A DNA stretch of 48,361 nt. Origin: Microvirga arabica (GTDB lineage: Bacteria > Pseudomonadota > Alphaproteobacteria > Rhizobiales > Beijerinckiaceae). Shown here piece after piece: positions 25,741 through 34,613 of this stretch. How positions within the stretch are numbered: the stretch's first letter is position 1; each line of letters starts with the position of its first letter. The DNA lies in assembly GCF_016811235.1 (NCBI RefSeq), contig NZ_JAFBID010000044.1, forward strand, positions 1 to 48,361, in the 5' to 3' direction. Below the pieces are notes generated by a model, which saw only the letters and a program-made list of their open reading frames with translations, ran no database searches and was not told the origin of the DNA. The translations under genes and the position numbers were made by a program.

Positions 25741-26643
25741 CTAACCTTGAGATATGAGCAGCAGGGCGACCCCTCCGAGGATCAGCAGCATTCCGGACAG
25801 CTCGCGCCTCGTGGTCGCCTGCCCCAGGAAGTGGTGGGACACGGCCTGGGCCATCAGCACCTCCACCAGGGCGAGGGTGCGCACATTGGCCGCCGTGGTG
25901 AGCGCAAAGCCGATGAACCAGAACTGGGAGGCCAGCGCTCCAAGGAAGCCTGCTCCCAGGGAGGGGCGCCAAGCGGCGAAACTCGCCACCAGCGCCCTGC
26001 GGTCGAAGAGAACGAGCCAGACAAGCAGAACAGCAGTCTGCAGGCCAAGGCCCCAGACCAGTGTCGTGGAGGCCCGGATAAGCGGGGAGCCCCCGTCGAG
26101 GGACAGAATCGCGCCGCGAAAGCCGATGGCCGCCAGGGCGAAGAAGGCCCCCGAGGCGAGGCCGAAGAGAATGGGCCTCAGGCCGAACGAGGTCAGGCTC
26201 GTGCCAGGCTTCACCGACATGAGCAGCACGCCGCCCGTGGCAACCGCGATGGCGAGCGCCATGGCCGGGGTGAGCGGGTCCCCGAGGAGCACCAGACCGA
26301 ACAGCGCCACCTGCACCGGCTCGGTCTTGGTATAGGCGGTGACCACGGAAAAGGCGCGCTCCCGCATGGCCGAGAGCATGAGCGCAGTGGCGAGGATCTG
26401 CGTCAGGGCCCCCATGAGCGCATAGGCCAGGAAGGCTGCATTGGGCGCAGGCGGCGTCTCATGGGTGGCAAGACTCATGGCGGTCAGGGCGAGGAGCGCA
26501 AAGGGAAAACCGTACAGGAACCGCACCTGGGTGGCCCCCACGGTCCCAATGGTCTCGGTGAGGCGGCGCTGGGTGGCGTTGCGACCGGTCTGGGCAGCCG
26601 CAGCCGCCAAGGTCACGGGGATCCAGAGAAGGGATGCGCTCAT
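25741..26643 (-). CDS. EamA/DMT-superfamily transporter
   Basis: A 300-aa inner-membrane protein with ten hydrophobic helices in two EamA repeats of five. The segment FSVVTAYTKTEPVQVALFGLVLLGDPLTP at the end of repeat one and VRTLALVEVLMAQAVSHHFLGQATTRRELSGMLLILGGVALLL at the end of repeat two are the family's typical conserved ends. The substrate is unknown (metabolite export is usual). I chose ATG 26643 with AAAGG 5 bases upstream. Longer starts to 26715 would add a hydrophilic N-terminus. It is divergent from the carboxypeptidase gene and ends 69 bases before the start of the oxygenase fusion gene, on the same strand. Confidence 0.85.
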   Translation of the reverse strand: MSASLLWIPVTLAAAAAQTGRNATQRRLTETIGTVGATQVRFLYGFPFALLALTAMSLATHETPPAPNAAFLAYALMGALTQILATALMLSAMRERAFSVVTAYTKTEPVQVALFGLVLLGDPLTPAMALAIAVATGGVLLMSVKPGTSLTSFGLRPILFGLASGAFFALAAIGFRGAILSLDGGSPLIRASTTLVWGLGLQTAVLLVWLVLFDRRALVASFAAWRPSLGAGFLGALASQFWFIGFALTTAANVRTLALVEVLMAQAVSHHFLGQATTRRELSGMLLILGGVALLLISQG

Positions 26644-26831
26644 ATCGACCTTTAATCCGCGCGGCTCTTGCCACTCTCTTGCCATGGAATTTGTTAAGAA
26701 GGGGAGTTTAAGCAATCAACAAGCGGCCCAACCTAGCCAAGGCCAAGGTTTGGCACTAGAAATAGCCCAGCTGACAGGCGGGGCCGATCCATCCTCACCT
26801 ATCGTCGAACGAAGCCAAGGAGTCGTTCCGC

Positions 26832-28250
26832 ATGAACGTTAGCCGTGTCCTCCGCGTGACAGCCTTTGCCCTTGCCGCCCTCACGAGCGGTTCGGCTCTG
26901 GCCGCCGGCGGCCCTGCGCTTGTCGTTGAACTCGAATCCGGCCGCGTACTCCACGCCGAGCGGGCAACCGATCCCTGGTTCCCGGCTTCGATCACCAAGC
27001 TGATGACGGCCTATGTGGCCCTCGACAAGATCCGCTCCGGCCAGATGAGCATGGACACGCTTCTGATCGTGTCCGAGGGCGCCGCCGCCCTGCCCCCGTC
27101 GAAGATGGGCTTCAAGCCCGGCACGGAGATCCGGCTCGACAACGCCCTCAAGATCATGATGGTGAAGTCGGCAAACGACGTCGCCGCCACCATTGCGGAG
27201 AATATCGGCGGCTCCATCGACGGCTTCTCGGAGCTGATGAACGCCCACGCCCGGCGCCTCGGGATGGTGTCGAGCCGCTTCGCCAATCCCCATGGCCTGC
27301 CCGACGAGCGCAACCAGACCACCGCCCGCGACATGGCGCTGCTCGCCCGCGCGCTGCTGACGGAGTTCCCGGACCACAGGGACCTGTTCGACATCGGGGC
27401 CGTCCAGTTCGGCCGCCGCATCATGCGCAACACCAACGGTCTCATCGGCCGCTATCCCGGCGCGGACGGCATGAAGACCGGCTTCATCTGCTCGTCCGGC
27501 TTCAACGTGGTGGCCAGCGCCCATCGGGACGGCCGCCACCTGATCACGGTCGTGCTCGGCGCCCCTTCGTCCAACGAGCGCACCATCAAGGCGGCCGAGC
27601 TGTTCGACCGCGGCTTCAACAGCAAGGTGAACTTCACCAATCCGGAACTGGCGGCCCTTCCGGCTTCGACCAACACGACCCCGCCGGACATGCGCCCGGT
27701 CATCTGCGACCGCCGCGGGCCGATGCCGCAGGAAGAGGACACCCCGGCCGTTGCCGAGACGGACAGCAACATTCCGAACCTGTTCTCCTCGGAGGTCATG
27801 GCCTTTGCCGGCACTGCGGCGGACAAGCCGGTGCGTACCGTGCTCGGGCCGCGCACCGCCGTGCAGCCGGAGCGGGTCTGGGTCGGACTGAATCCGCCCA
27901 GCGAAGCCGAGATTGCTGCCCAGGCGGCAGCCGAAGCTGCAGCCGAGCAGGCTCGCCGGGCTAAGACCAAGAAGGCGGCGGCTCCCAAGAAGGGCAAGGC
28001 GGCCGCCAAGCAGGAAGACGACACTTCGCAGGACGATGCCAAGGCTGCCGAGAAGGAGCCCGCAAAGGCTACGGCCAAGAGCACGGACAAAGGCAAGGCC
28101 CAGCCGCGCGTCAGCGTCACCGTCAAGCCGGTGACGGGTGCCAAGCCGGATTCCAAGCCCGCTGCGGAAAGCAAGACCAAGACGGACACCAAAACCAAGG
28201 CGCCTCAGAAGGCCGATGCGGCCGGAAAGCCCAAATCCGTCGCCAATTGA
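26832..28250 (+). CDS. Serine-type D-Ala-D-Ala carboxypeptidase (DacF/PBP5-like, S11)
   Basis: This 472-aa periplasmic low-molecular-weight penicillin-binding protein trims the terminal D-Ala of peptidoglycan stem peptides. A signal peptide ends at ALA (about residue 24). All three active-site motifs are intact: SITK (53-56, nucleophile Ser53), SAN (113-115) and KTG (215-217). The C-terminal part (about 300-472) lacks a PBP5 beta-domain and membrane anchor. It becomes an Ala/Lys/Thr/Asp-rich low-complexity tail after about residue 365, which probably spans or contacts the wall. AAGGAG lies about 11 bases before the ATG, and a strong terminator follows. Confidence 0.93.
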   Translation: MNVSRVLRVTAFALAALTSGSALAAGGPALVVELESGRVLHAERATDPWFPASITKLMTAYVALDKIRSGQMSMDTLLIVSEGAAALPPSKMGFKPGTEIRLDNALKIMMVKSANDVAATIAENIGGSIDGFSELMNAHARRLGMVSSRFANPHGLPDERNQTTARDMALLARALLTEFPDHRDLFDIGAVQFGRRIMRNTNGLIGRYPGADGMKTGFICSSGFNVVASAHRDGRHLITVVLGAPSSNERTIKAAELFDRGFNSKVNFTNPELAALPASTNTTPPDMRPVICDRRGPMPQEEDTPAVAETDSNIPNLFSSEVMAFAGTAADKPVRTVLGPRTAVQPERVWVGLNPPSEAEIAAQAAAEAAAEQARRAKTKKAAAPKKGKAAAKQEDDTSQDDAKAAEKEPAKATAKSTDKGKAQPRVSVTVKPVTGAKPDSKPAAESKTKTDTKTKAPQKADAAGKPKSVAN

Positions 28251-28282
28251 GCCGACGGGAACAAAAAGCCCCATTATTGCAG

Positions 28283-28310
28283 CGCCCGGTCATCGACCGG
28301 GCGTTTTTCT
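28283..28310 (+). terminator. Rho-independent terminator after the carboxypeptidase gene
   Basis: CGCCCGGT / ACCGGGCG perfect stem, 5-base loop, then TTTTTCTT, 33 bases past the stop. Confidence 0.9.
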
Positions 28311-28371
28311 TAAGCCTTGCAATTCCGGTGCATCCGGGCGAACCCTTCGGCCCTGCCATGCAAGTACCGAC

Positions 28372-29277
28372 ATGAATCGCCCCTCCCCCACCAGCGGCCT
28401 GCTCTTCGCCCTCGTCTCGGCGAGCCTCTACGGCTTCAACATCGTCTATGCCCGCATGGCCTCCTTCGCCGGCGCGAGTGGCTCGGCCATCGTGGTGTAT
28501 CGGGTGTTCCTGATGCTGGTGCTGGTGGGCATCGTTGCCGCCGTGGCCCGGAGTTCGCTGAAGGCGGCGAGAGAGGAGCGCAGCACCCTGCTCCTGCTCG
28601 GCGTCGCCACGGCCTTCGTGGGCATCTGCTATCTCTCGTCCGTGGCGTATATCCCGGTCACCGTGGCGGCCGTGGTGTTCTACACCTTCCCGATCCTGAT
28701 CGTGCTGGCGAGCCCTTTCGTGGAGGGCACGAGGCTCACGCCGTCCTTGTTGAGCGTGGTGGCGGTGGCAACCCTCGGCGTGGCCCTGGTGGTCGGCCCG
28801 GCCTTCGGCGATCTCGACTGGCGGGGCCTGGCGCTCGCCTTCGGGGCGAGCATCGCCACGGCGATCCAGTTCTTCGCCGCCGCGCGCTGCCGCAGGACCG
28901 GCGTCATGGCCAAGACCTTCTGGATCCATGTGCTCGTCCTGCCGACCGCAGCGCTCATCAGCCTGGCGGCCGGGCAGCTGGCACCGCCCTCGTCCCTGGC
29001 CGCCGCTCCCTTCGCAGTGGCCATGACGATCGGCGGCTACATCTTCGGCTTCGTGCTGCAGTTCCTAGCGCTGGGGCGCATCACCGCGGTGGCCGCCGGC
29101 ATCATCTACTGCACCGAGCCCGTGGTGGCCGCCGTCTCGTCGGCTCTCATCCTCGATGAGGTTCTGTCTCCCCTGCAGATTGCAGGCGGCACCCTTGTGC
29201 TGGGAGCCATCATGGCCAACGTAGTGCTGGAGCAGCGCCGCTCGAAGGATGCGCCCCTGGTGCCGATTGCGGATTGA
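28372..29277 (+). CDS. EamA/DMT-superfamily transporter
   Basis: A 301-aa ten-helix inner-membrane protein with two EamA repeats (first repeat to about 140: ALVSASLYGFNIVYARMASFAGASGSAIVVYRV..; second to 290: FGFVLQFLALGRITAVAAGIIYCTEPVVAAVSSALILDE..LSPLQIAGGTLVLGAI). It is only distantly similar to the EamA protein at 25741-26643. The substrate is unknown. Its stop lies 5 bases before the CobW-type gene (or overlaps it as TTGA if that gene starts at TTG 29274), so the two are probably co-transcribed. This hints at a transporter for a metal-related compound, but that is inference. Confidence 0.85.
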   Translation: MNRPSPTSGLLFALVSASLYGFNIVYARMASFAGASGSAIVVYRVFLMLVLVGIVAAVARSSLKAAREERSTLLLLGVATAFVGICYLSSVAYIPVTVAAVVFYTFPILIVLASPFVEGTRLTPSLLSVVAVATLGVALVVGPAFGDLDWRGLALAFGASIATAIQFFAAARCRRTGVMAKTFWIHVLVLPTAALISLAAGQLAPPSSLAAAPFAVAMTIGGYIFGFVLQFLALGRITAVAAGIIYCTEPVVAAVSSALILDEVLSPLQIAGGTLVLGAIMANVVLEQRRSKDAPLVPIAD

Positions 29278-29282
29278 ACCCG

Positions 29283-30428
29283 ATGACGAACAGCCCGATG
29301 ACCCCACCCGCTCCTCTTCCGCTCACCATCCTCACGGGCTTTCTCGGCTCGGGCAAAACCACCCTGCTCAACCGGCTCCTGAAAGATCCCGCGTTGCAGG
29401 ACAGCGTGGTGATCATCAACGAGTTCGGCGAGATCGGCCTCGACCACCTGCTGGTGGAGACGGTTGATGAGGGCATGGTGCTCCTCTCGGCCGGCTGCCT
29501 CTGCTGCACCGTGCGTGGCGATCTCATCGCGACCCTGGAGGATCTCCTGCGCAAGCGCGACAACGGCCGCATCATGCCATTCAAGCGCGTAATCATCGAG
29601 ACCACGGGCCTCGCCGATCCGGCCCCGATCCTGCATGCGGTGCTGTATCATCCATACCTGTCGATGCGCTATGCCGTGGAGGGCGTGGTGACGGTGGTGG
29701 ATGCGGTGAACGGGGCTTCGACCCTCGACACCCACCGCGAGGCGTTAAAGCAAGCCGCCGTGGCCGAGCGCATCGTCCTCTCGAAAACCGATCTCATGAG
29801 CGATGAGTCGAAGCTCACGGACCTGCGGCAGAGACTGCATCAGCTCAATCCCGGAGCATCGCTCCTAAGCGCGGATGCACCGGCCGAGGCCGTCATCGCC
29901 GGCGGCCTGTTCGACCTCGAAGGCAAGATCGCCGATGTGGCCGAGTGGCTGAAGACGGAAGCGGTCGAAGCGGCCGAACGCGAAAGCCACGCACACCAGC
30001 ATGGGCATCATCACCATCACGGTCATGACCATTCCCACCATCATCATGACGTGAACCGGCACGACGAGCGCATCCGTGCCTTCTGCCTCACGAGCGAGCA
30101 GCCGATCCGTCAGGGCACGCTCGACATGTTCCTCGACCTTCTGCGCTCGTCGCAGGGCGCGAAGCTGCTGCGCGTGAAGGGTCTCGTGGCGTTGGCCGAA
30201 GATCCGGAGCATCCGGTCGTCATCCACGGGGTGCAGCACGTGATCCACGTGCCGGCCGTGCTGCCGCGCTGGCCGAGCGAGGACCGGCGCAGCCGCATCG
30301 TGTTCATCGTGGACGATCTCGAACGCGAGACCGTCGAGAAGCTCTGGGACGCCTTCCTCGGCCGCCCCGCCGTCGATCAGCCCGACGCGACGGCGCTGTC
30401 GGATAATCCGCTGTCGCTGAGGCGGTGA
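29283..30428 (+). CDS. CobW/COG0523-family GTPase with His-rich metal-binding loop
   Basis: This 381-aa G3E GTPase is of the type that hands metal (Zn2+ or Co2+) to target proteins. It has a P-loop GFLGSGKT (19-26), the metal motif CLCC (72-75, CxCC), Walker B/ETTGLADP (106-113) and SKTD (167-170). A loop at 236-260 holds 15 His in 25 residues, and the CobW C-terminal domain follows (about 264-360). The start is uncertain. ATG 29283 follows the EamA stop by 5 bases, while TTG 29274 overlaps that stop as TTGA and would add three residues. No Zur-like palindrome is visible upstream of the EamA-CobW pair. Whether it serves cobalamin or zinc homeostasis cannot be decided. Confidence 0.9.
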   Translation: MTNSPMTPPAPLPLTILTGFLGSGKTTLLNRLLKDPALQDSVVIINEFGEIGLDHLLVETVDEGMVLLSAGCLCCTVRGDLIATLEDLLRKRDNGRIMPFKRVIIETTGLADPAPILHAVLYHPYLSMRYAVEGVVTVVDAVNGASTLDTHREALKQAAVAERIVLSKTDLMSDESKLTDLRQRLHQLNPGASLLSADAPAEAVIAGGLFDLEGKIADVAEWLKTEAVEAAERESHAHQHGHHHHHGHDHSHHHHDVNRHDERIRAFCLTSEQPIRQGTLDMFLDLLRSSQGAKLLRVKGLVALAEDPEHPVVIHGVQHVIHVPAVLPRWPSEDRRSRIVFIVDDLERETVEKLWDAFLGRPAVDQPDATALSDNPLSLRR

Positions 30429-30455
30429 GCGCCTCTCGCGGATCTCCAACCAGAG

Positions 30456-30562
30456 CCTCATCCTGAGGAGCGAGCTTGCTCGCGTCTCGAAGGACGAGGC
30501 GTTTCCAGTGAAGTCTGGAGGCTCCTTCGAGACGCCGCTTTCAGCGGCTCCTCAGGATGAGG
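30456..30562. repeat. 107-bp compound inverted repeat (CCTCATCCTGAGGAGC family)
   Basis: Outer arms CCTCATCCTGAGGAGC (30456-30471) and GCTCCTCAGGATGAGG (30547-30562) are perfect inverted copies. Inner arms CGTCTCGAAGGA and TCCTTCGAGACG are also inverted. I recall this element as dispersed in Rhizobiales chromosomes. It lies between converging genes (CobW-like and ABC permease). Confidence 0.8.
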
Positions 30563-30586
30563 GTTGAGTGGTGTGAGGTGTTTACA

Positions 30587-31354
30587 TCACGCCGCCATCT
30601 GCGAGCGCTGCGCCCAGCCGGTCATGGAGCGCTCCGCATAGGCGGTGATCGCGTACATGATGACGCCGAGCACCGCGAGCACCACGAGGGCGGCCCAGAC
30701 GAGGGGCACCTCGAAGGCGGCGGACGCGCGCGTGAGCAGGTTGCCGATGCCAACATTCGACGCGTTCTGCTCGCCGATGACGGAGCCCACATAGGCGAGC
30801 GTGATCGCAACCTTCAACGAGCCGAAGAAATACGGCATGGCGCGCGGCACGCCGACCTTGAACACGATGTCCCGCTTCGAGGCGCCGAGCGCCCGCAGCA
30901 CGTCTTCCATCTCGGGCTCCACCGTGGCGATGCCGGTCGCGACATTCACCACGATGGGAAAGAACGAGATCAGGAAGGCGGTCATCACCGGCGGCACCCA
31001 GCCGACGCCGAACCAGAACACCAGGATCGGCACCACGGCCACCTTGGGGATCGAGTTGAAGCCCACAAGCAGCGGATAGGTGCCCGCATTGATGAGCCGC
31101 GAGGAGCCGAGCACCATCCCGAGCAGGAGGCCGAAGCCGACCGCGAGACCAAAGCCCGCCAGCGTCATCCAGAGGGTGTGCATGGCGTGGTAGGTGAGCT
31201 GGTTGCGGTATTCCCACACGGCCCAGAGAATCGTGGAGGGGGCCGGCAGGATGAAGCTCGAGATCTTCAGCACGTGGCAGAGGATCTCCCACAGGGCGAA
31301 GAAACCGACGGTGAAGACCCAAGGCGCGAGGGCAAGCTTATTCTTGGTTTTCAT
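30587..31354 (-). CDS. ABC transporter permease (NitT/TauT type)
   Basis: A 255-aa binding-protein-dependent permease with six hydrophobic helices. The EAA loop LGASKRDIVFKVGVPRAMPYFFGSLKVAI, which contacts the ATPase, is intact, and the early LPAPSTILWAV is typical of the SsuC/TauC/NrtB group. It starts 7 bases after the ATPase gene stop and is the last gene of the importer unit. The substrate (nitrate, sulfonate, taurine, thiamine precursor or other) cannot be told from the sequence. Confidence 0.9.
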   Translation of the reverse strand: MKTKNKLALAPWVFTVGFFALWEILCHVLKISSFILPAPSTILWAVWEYRNQLTYHAMHTLWMTLAGFGLAVGFGLLLGMVLGSSRLINAGTYPLLVGFNSIPKVAVVPILVFWFGVGWVPPVMTAFLISFFPIVVNVATGIATVEPEMEDVLRALGASKRDIVFKVGVPRAMPYFFGSLKVAITLAYVGSVIGEQNASNVGIGNLLTRASAAFEVPLVWAALVVLAVLGVIMYAITAYAERSMTGWAQRSQMAA

Positions 31355-31361
31355 GGGTTCC

Positions 31362-32153
31362 TCACGCCGCCTGGCGCGCCTGCGCGATGTGGCCGCGCAG
31401 CTCGTGAACGAGGGCGGAGAATTCCGGCGTGTAGGTGATCTCGAGATCGCGCGGCCGCGGAAACTCCACCTCGCGCTCGGCGACGATGCGGCCGGGCCGT
31501 GCGCTCATGCAGAAGATGCGGTCTGCCAGGAAGGCCGCCTCGCGCAGGTCGTGGGTGACGAGAATAATTGTGACCTTCTGGGCTGCATGCAGGTCGCGCA
31601 TCACGCACCACAATTCCTCGCGGGTGAAGCTGTCCAGCGCCCCGAAGGGCTCGTCGAGCATCAGGAGCTTGGGCTCGTGGATGAGCGCACGGCACAGCGA
31701 GGCGCGCTGCTGCATGCCGCCGGACAATTGCCAGGGAAACTTGTGACCCTGCCCTTTCAGGCCCACCTGGGCGAGCAGGCTCTCGGCCTTCGCCACATAC
31801 TCCGCCTTGTGCCGGCGCAGCCGCGAGCGGTGCGGCTCCACGATTTCGAGCGGCAGGAGGATGTTGTCGAGGGTGGTACGCCAAGGCAGCATGGTTGGGT
31901 TCTGGAACGCCATGCCGGCGAGCTTCACCGGCGCGCCAACCTGCTTGCCGTCGACGATCACGGTTCCCTCGACGGGAAACTGCAATCCGGTGGCGAGCTT
32001 CATCAGGGTGGACTTGCCGCAGCCCGAGGGCCCGACGATGGCGGCGAATTCACCCTCGTGCACCTTGAGATTCAGGTTCTGGACGGCGGGCAGGCCGTCC
32101 TCGGCCCGCGCATAGACGTGGGTCACGTCGTGGATATCGACAAAGGGTTTCAT
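31362..32153 (-). CDS. ABC transporter ATP-binding protein (NitT/TauT type)
   Basis: A 263-aa ATPase with Walker A GPSGCGKST (41-49), the Q-loop in AFQNPTMLPW, signature LSGGMQQR (143-150), Walker B LLMLDEP (163-169), the D-loop GALD and switch His in VTHD. It powers the importer with the permease 7 bases downstream. It is separated from the upstream substrate-binding gene by 60 bases that hold a terminator. Confidence 0.93.
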   Translation of the reverse strand: MKPFVDIHDVTHVYARAEDGLPAVQNLNLKVHEGEFAAIVGPSGCGKSTLMKLATGLQFPVEGTVIVDGKQVGAPVKLAGMAFQNPTMLPWRTTLDNILLPLEIVEPHRSRLRRHKAEYVAKAESLLAQVGLKGQGHKFPWQLSGGMQQRASLCRALIHEPKLLMLDEPFGALDSFTREELWCVMRDLHAAQKVTIILVTHDLREAAFLADRIFCMSARPGRIVAEREVEFPRPRDLEITYTPEFSALVHELRGHIAQARQAA

Positions 32154-32175
32154 GAAACGAAGCCGTTGAGCGAAA

Positions 32176-32206
32176 AGAAAAAGCCCGGCTGGTCGACAGC
32201 CGGGCT
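32176..32206 (-). terminator. Terminator between binding-protein gene and ATPase gene
   Basis: On the minus strand AGCCCGGCT / AGCCGGGCT with a 7-base loop ends in TTTTTCTTTTC. It lies right after the substrate-binding gene and before the ATPase gene, so it should reduce ATPase/permease transcription relative to the binding protein. Confidence 0.8.
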
Positions 32207-32213
32207 CGTATGA

Positions 32214-33251
32214 TCAGTTCACCTTGCGCTGATCGGCGGCCGGGAGGAACTGGTCCGTGAACACGTCTTCCACGCTGGGCTTGTTCTTATAGGTGAAGGT
32301 CAGGCCGATCTGGTCGAGAGCCTTGGCGAAACGGGCCTTGTCGATGCCCCCGAAGCCGTTCTCCTTCACCCAAGGGGTGATCATGTTCTGCTCCAGCACC
32401 ATCTTGAGGCGCTCGAGCTCGACGTCCTTCTTGGCCACGTCGTTGCGCTTGATCACCGCGTCAACGGCGCTCGACGGATCCTTCACCGTGTCCTGTACGC
32501 CCTTCATGATGGCGCGCAGCAGTCCCTTCACGGCCTCAGGCTTTTCCTGGGCGAATTTCTGCGAGACGATGATGGTATTGCCATAAAGATCCACGCCGTA
32601 ATCACTCATCTGCAGGACGACGATGTCGTCCGCCGGCACGCCGCGGGACTTCAGGTTGATGTAGGACGACATGGAGAAGCCGAACACCGCATCGACCTCG
32701 CCTTGCGCCAGCATGGGCTCGCGGACCGGAAAGCCCACATTCTCGAACTTCATGGTGGAATCGTCGACCTTGTTCACGGCCTTGAAGATCGGCCATTGGG
32801 CGTAAGCGCCGTCGGCAGCCGGCGCGCCGAACTTCTTGCCCTGGAGGCTCGACACCTCCTTGCTGATGCCCCGGCTCTTGCGGCCGATGAGGGCGAAAGG
32901 CGGCCGGTCGTAGATCACCATCACGGCCTTGATGTCGGTGCCGGGATTCTCGTCACGGAAGCGCACGAGGGAGTTCACGTCGCCGAAGCCCACGTCGTAG
33001 GTGCCCGACGCCACGCGGGAAATCGGCTCGCGGGATCCGGCTGCCGGATCGATCGTGACGTCGAGGCCCTCGGCCTTGAAGTAGCCTTTGTCGAGGGCGA
33101 CCGCGAAGGGGGCCGCCGGGCCTTCCCAGCGCCAATCGAGGGAGAACCGCACCGGTGTCTGGGCCTGAGCTGCCCCAGCCCCGAGAAGCACGGCGGCACC
33201 CGCCAGCAGCCCCCTGATCCACCCTGCCTTTGTCGAACGATCCGCAAACAT
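32214..33251 (-). CDS. ABC transporter substrate-binding protein (NMT1/THI5-like)
   Basis: A 345-aa periplasmic binding protein. The signal peptide is WIRGLLAGAAVLLGAGAAQA, with cleavage after about residue 30. The mature start SLDWRWEGPAAPFAVALDKGYFKAEGLDVTI is the classic NMT1/NitT/TauT opening. A GVDLYGNTIIVSQKF segment follows in the second lobe. ATG 33251 has GAGGTG about 6 bases upstream. An open extension to 33422 has no signal or ribosome site. Substrate unknown. I looked for a TPP riboswitch before the gene, because NMT1-type proteins often bind thiamine precursors, and saw none. Confidence 0.9.
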   Translation of the reverse strand: MFADRSTKAGWIRGLLAGAAVLLGAGAAQAQTPVRFSLDWRWEGPAAPFAVALDKGYFKAEGLDVTIDPAAGSREPISRVASGTYDVGFGDVNSLVRFRDENPGTDIKAVMVIYDRPPFALIGRKSRGISKEVSSLQGKKFGAPAADGAYAQWPIFKAVNKVDDSTMKFENVGFPVREPMLAQGEVDAVFGFSMSSYINLKSRGVPADDIVVLQMSDYGVDLYGNTIIVSQKFAQEKPEAVKGLLRAIMKGVQDTVKDPSSAVDAVIKRNDVAKKDVELERLKMVLEQNMITPWVKENGFGGIDKARFAKALDQIGLTFTYKNKPSVEDVFTDQFLPAADQRKVN

Positions 33252-33551
33252 CACCGTCACCTCTGCTTTATGGCCTTGGGCCTCCTGGCGCTCTTCTACG
33301 CCAGCTGCCTTGTTCTTGACCATGCAATCAGATCGGTGCTTCGGGTCAAGTCTCTTGCCAGAGCATCCCTGCCGCCGGGATAGGCATTTGACAGAAAATT
33401 GAGCAGAAATTCTCGCGGCCAAGGCTCTTGACGCCGTTTAGAGCTCTCCCCACCTTGGTCCCATCGGTGACCGGGCCCCTCTGGCAGGACGTGTGCAAAC
33501 GCCTGCGATGTCGGAGCCGATGCTTGAACAGAAGCAATCATAGGTCCGGTT
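33252..33551. other. Divergent intergenic region between importer and TerC genes
   Basis: These 300 bases must hold promoters for both genes. A TTGACA occurs on the plus strand at 33389-33394 but has no good -10 partner at 16-18 bases. I see no gene. I could not match a yybP-ykoY manganese riboswitch upstream of the TerC gene, although such genes often have one. Confidence 0.5.
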
Positions 33552-34559
33552 ATGCCAGAATTCCTGCTCATGGAATGGCTGGGAAAGCCCGTCTGGATGT
33601 GGACGGCTTTCTTGAGCCTTGTCGTCTTTCTCCTCGCTTTCGATCTCGGCGTCCTCAACAGGAAGGACAAGGAGCTCGGCGTGAAGGAGAGTCTTTTCCT
33701 CTCTGCCTTCTATATCGGCATCGCGATCCTCTTCGGTGCCTATATCTGGTGGTCGTATGAGACTGGCCTCCTGGTGACCCAGGACGGTACTCATGCGGGC
33801 ATCTCCTACTTCACCGGCTTCTTCATCGAGAAGTCTCTGTCTATTGACAATGTCTTCGTGATCTCGCTGATCTTCAGCTACTTCACGATTCCCAGAGCCT
33901 ACCAGTACCGTGCTCTCGTCTGGGGCATCATCGGCGTCATCGTCCTGCGCGGCATCATGATCGCTCTGGGTGCCGCTCTGGTGCAGGAATATGCCTGGAT
34001 GCTCTACATCTTCGGTGCCTTCCTCATCGCGACGGGCATCAAGATGCTGATCGTGCCCGAGAGCGATCCCGACATCGAGAAGAACCCGCTCGTGCGCTTC
34101 CTGCGCAACCACATGCGGGTGACGAACCGGCTTCACGACCAGCACTTCTTCGTGCGCGAGCCTGATCCCAAAACGGGCAAGCTCGTCACCTGGGCGACGC
34201 CGCTCTTCCTGGCCCTCGTGGTGATCAACGTCGCCGACCTGATCTTCGCGGTGGACTCGGTGCCGGCGATCTTCGCCATCACCACGGACACCTTCGTGGT
34301 CTACACGGCCAACATCATGGCGATCCTCGGCCTGCGCGCCCTCTACTTCGCGCTCGCCGCCATGGTGCACAGGTTCCACTACCTGAAGTATGCCCTGGCT
34401 CTGGTGCTTGTGTTCATCGGCGGCAAGATCTTCTGGAACCAGATCGTGGGCAAGCTCGATCCCACCATCTCGCTGGGCGTGACCCTCGCGCTGATCGTGG
34501 GTGGCATCGTCTTCTCTCTCTGGAAGACGAAGAACGAGCAGGCGGCCATCTCCGGCTGA
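33552..34559 (+). CDS. TerC-family membrane protein (Alx-like)
   Basis: A 335-aa polytopic membrane protein. The paired acidic motifs of TerC are visible: FIEKSLSIDNVFVISLIF and VVINVADLIFAVDSVPAIFAIT. Family members are linked to manganese efflux or metal delivery to exported proteins (Alx, TerC). The size and the LNRKDKELGVKESLFLSAFYI opening resemble Alx. A terminator stands just after it and is shared with the converging Lrp/AsnC gene. No second toxic-metal (ter) gene is near, so tellurite resistance is not implied. Confidence 0.9.
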   Translation: MPEFLLMEWLGKPVWMWTAFLSLVVFLLAFDLGVLNRKDKELGVKESLFLSAFYIGIAILFGAYIWWSYETGLLVTQDGTHAGISYFTGFFIEKSLSIDNVFVISLIFSYFTIPRAYQYRALVWGIIGVIVLRGIMIALGAALVQEYAWMLYIFGAFLIATGIKMLIVPESDPDIEKNPLVRFLRNHMRVTNRLHDQHFFVREPDPKTGKLVTWATPLFLALVVINVADLIFAVDSVPAIFAITTDTFVVYTANIMAILGLRALYFALAAMVHRFHYLKYALALVLVFIGGKIFWNQIVGKLDPTISLGVTLALIVGGIVFSLWKTKNEQAAISG

Positions 34560-34582
34560 GGCTCAAAGGGATCCTGAAAAGG

Positions 34583-34608
34583 AAAAGGCGGCTTCGAGCC
34601 GCCTTTTT
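34583..34608. terminator. Bidirectional terminator between TerC and Lrp/AsnC genes
   Basis: AAAAGGCGGC / GCCGCCTTTTT with loop TTCGA ends in a T-run on both strands. It lies between two converging stop codons. Confidence 0.88.
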
Positions 34609-34613
34609 CATGT

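Noticed and set aside
29990..30060. CAT/CAC-rich stretch as a tandem repeat or CRISPR-like array
   Set aside because: It is the coding sequence of the His-rich loop of the CobW-type GTPase, without repeat-spacer structure.
33252..33551. TPP riboswitch or yybP-ykoY manganese riboswitch
   Set aside because: Looked for because of the NMT1-type and TerC genes on either side; no CTGAGA-type TPP core and no recognisable manganese-riboswitch core could be found.
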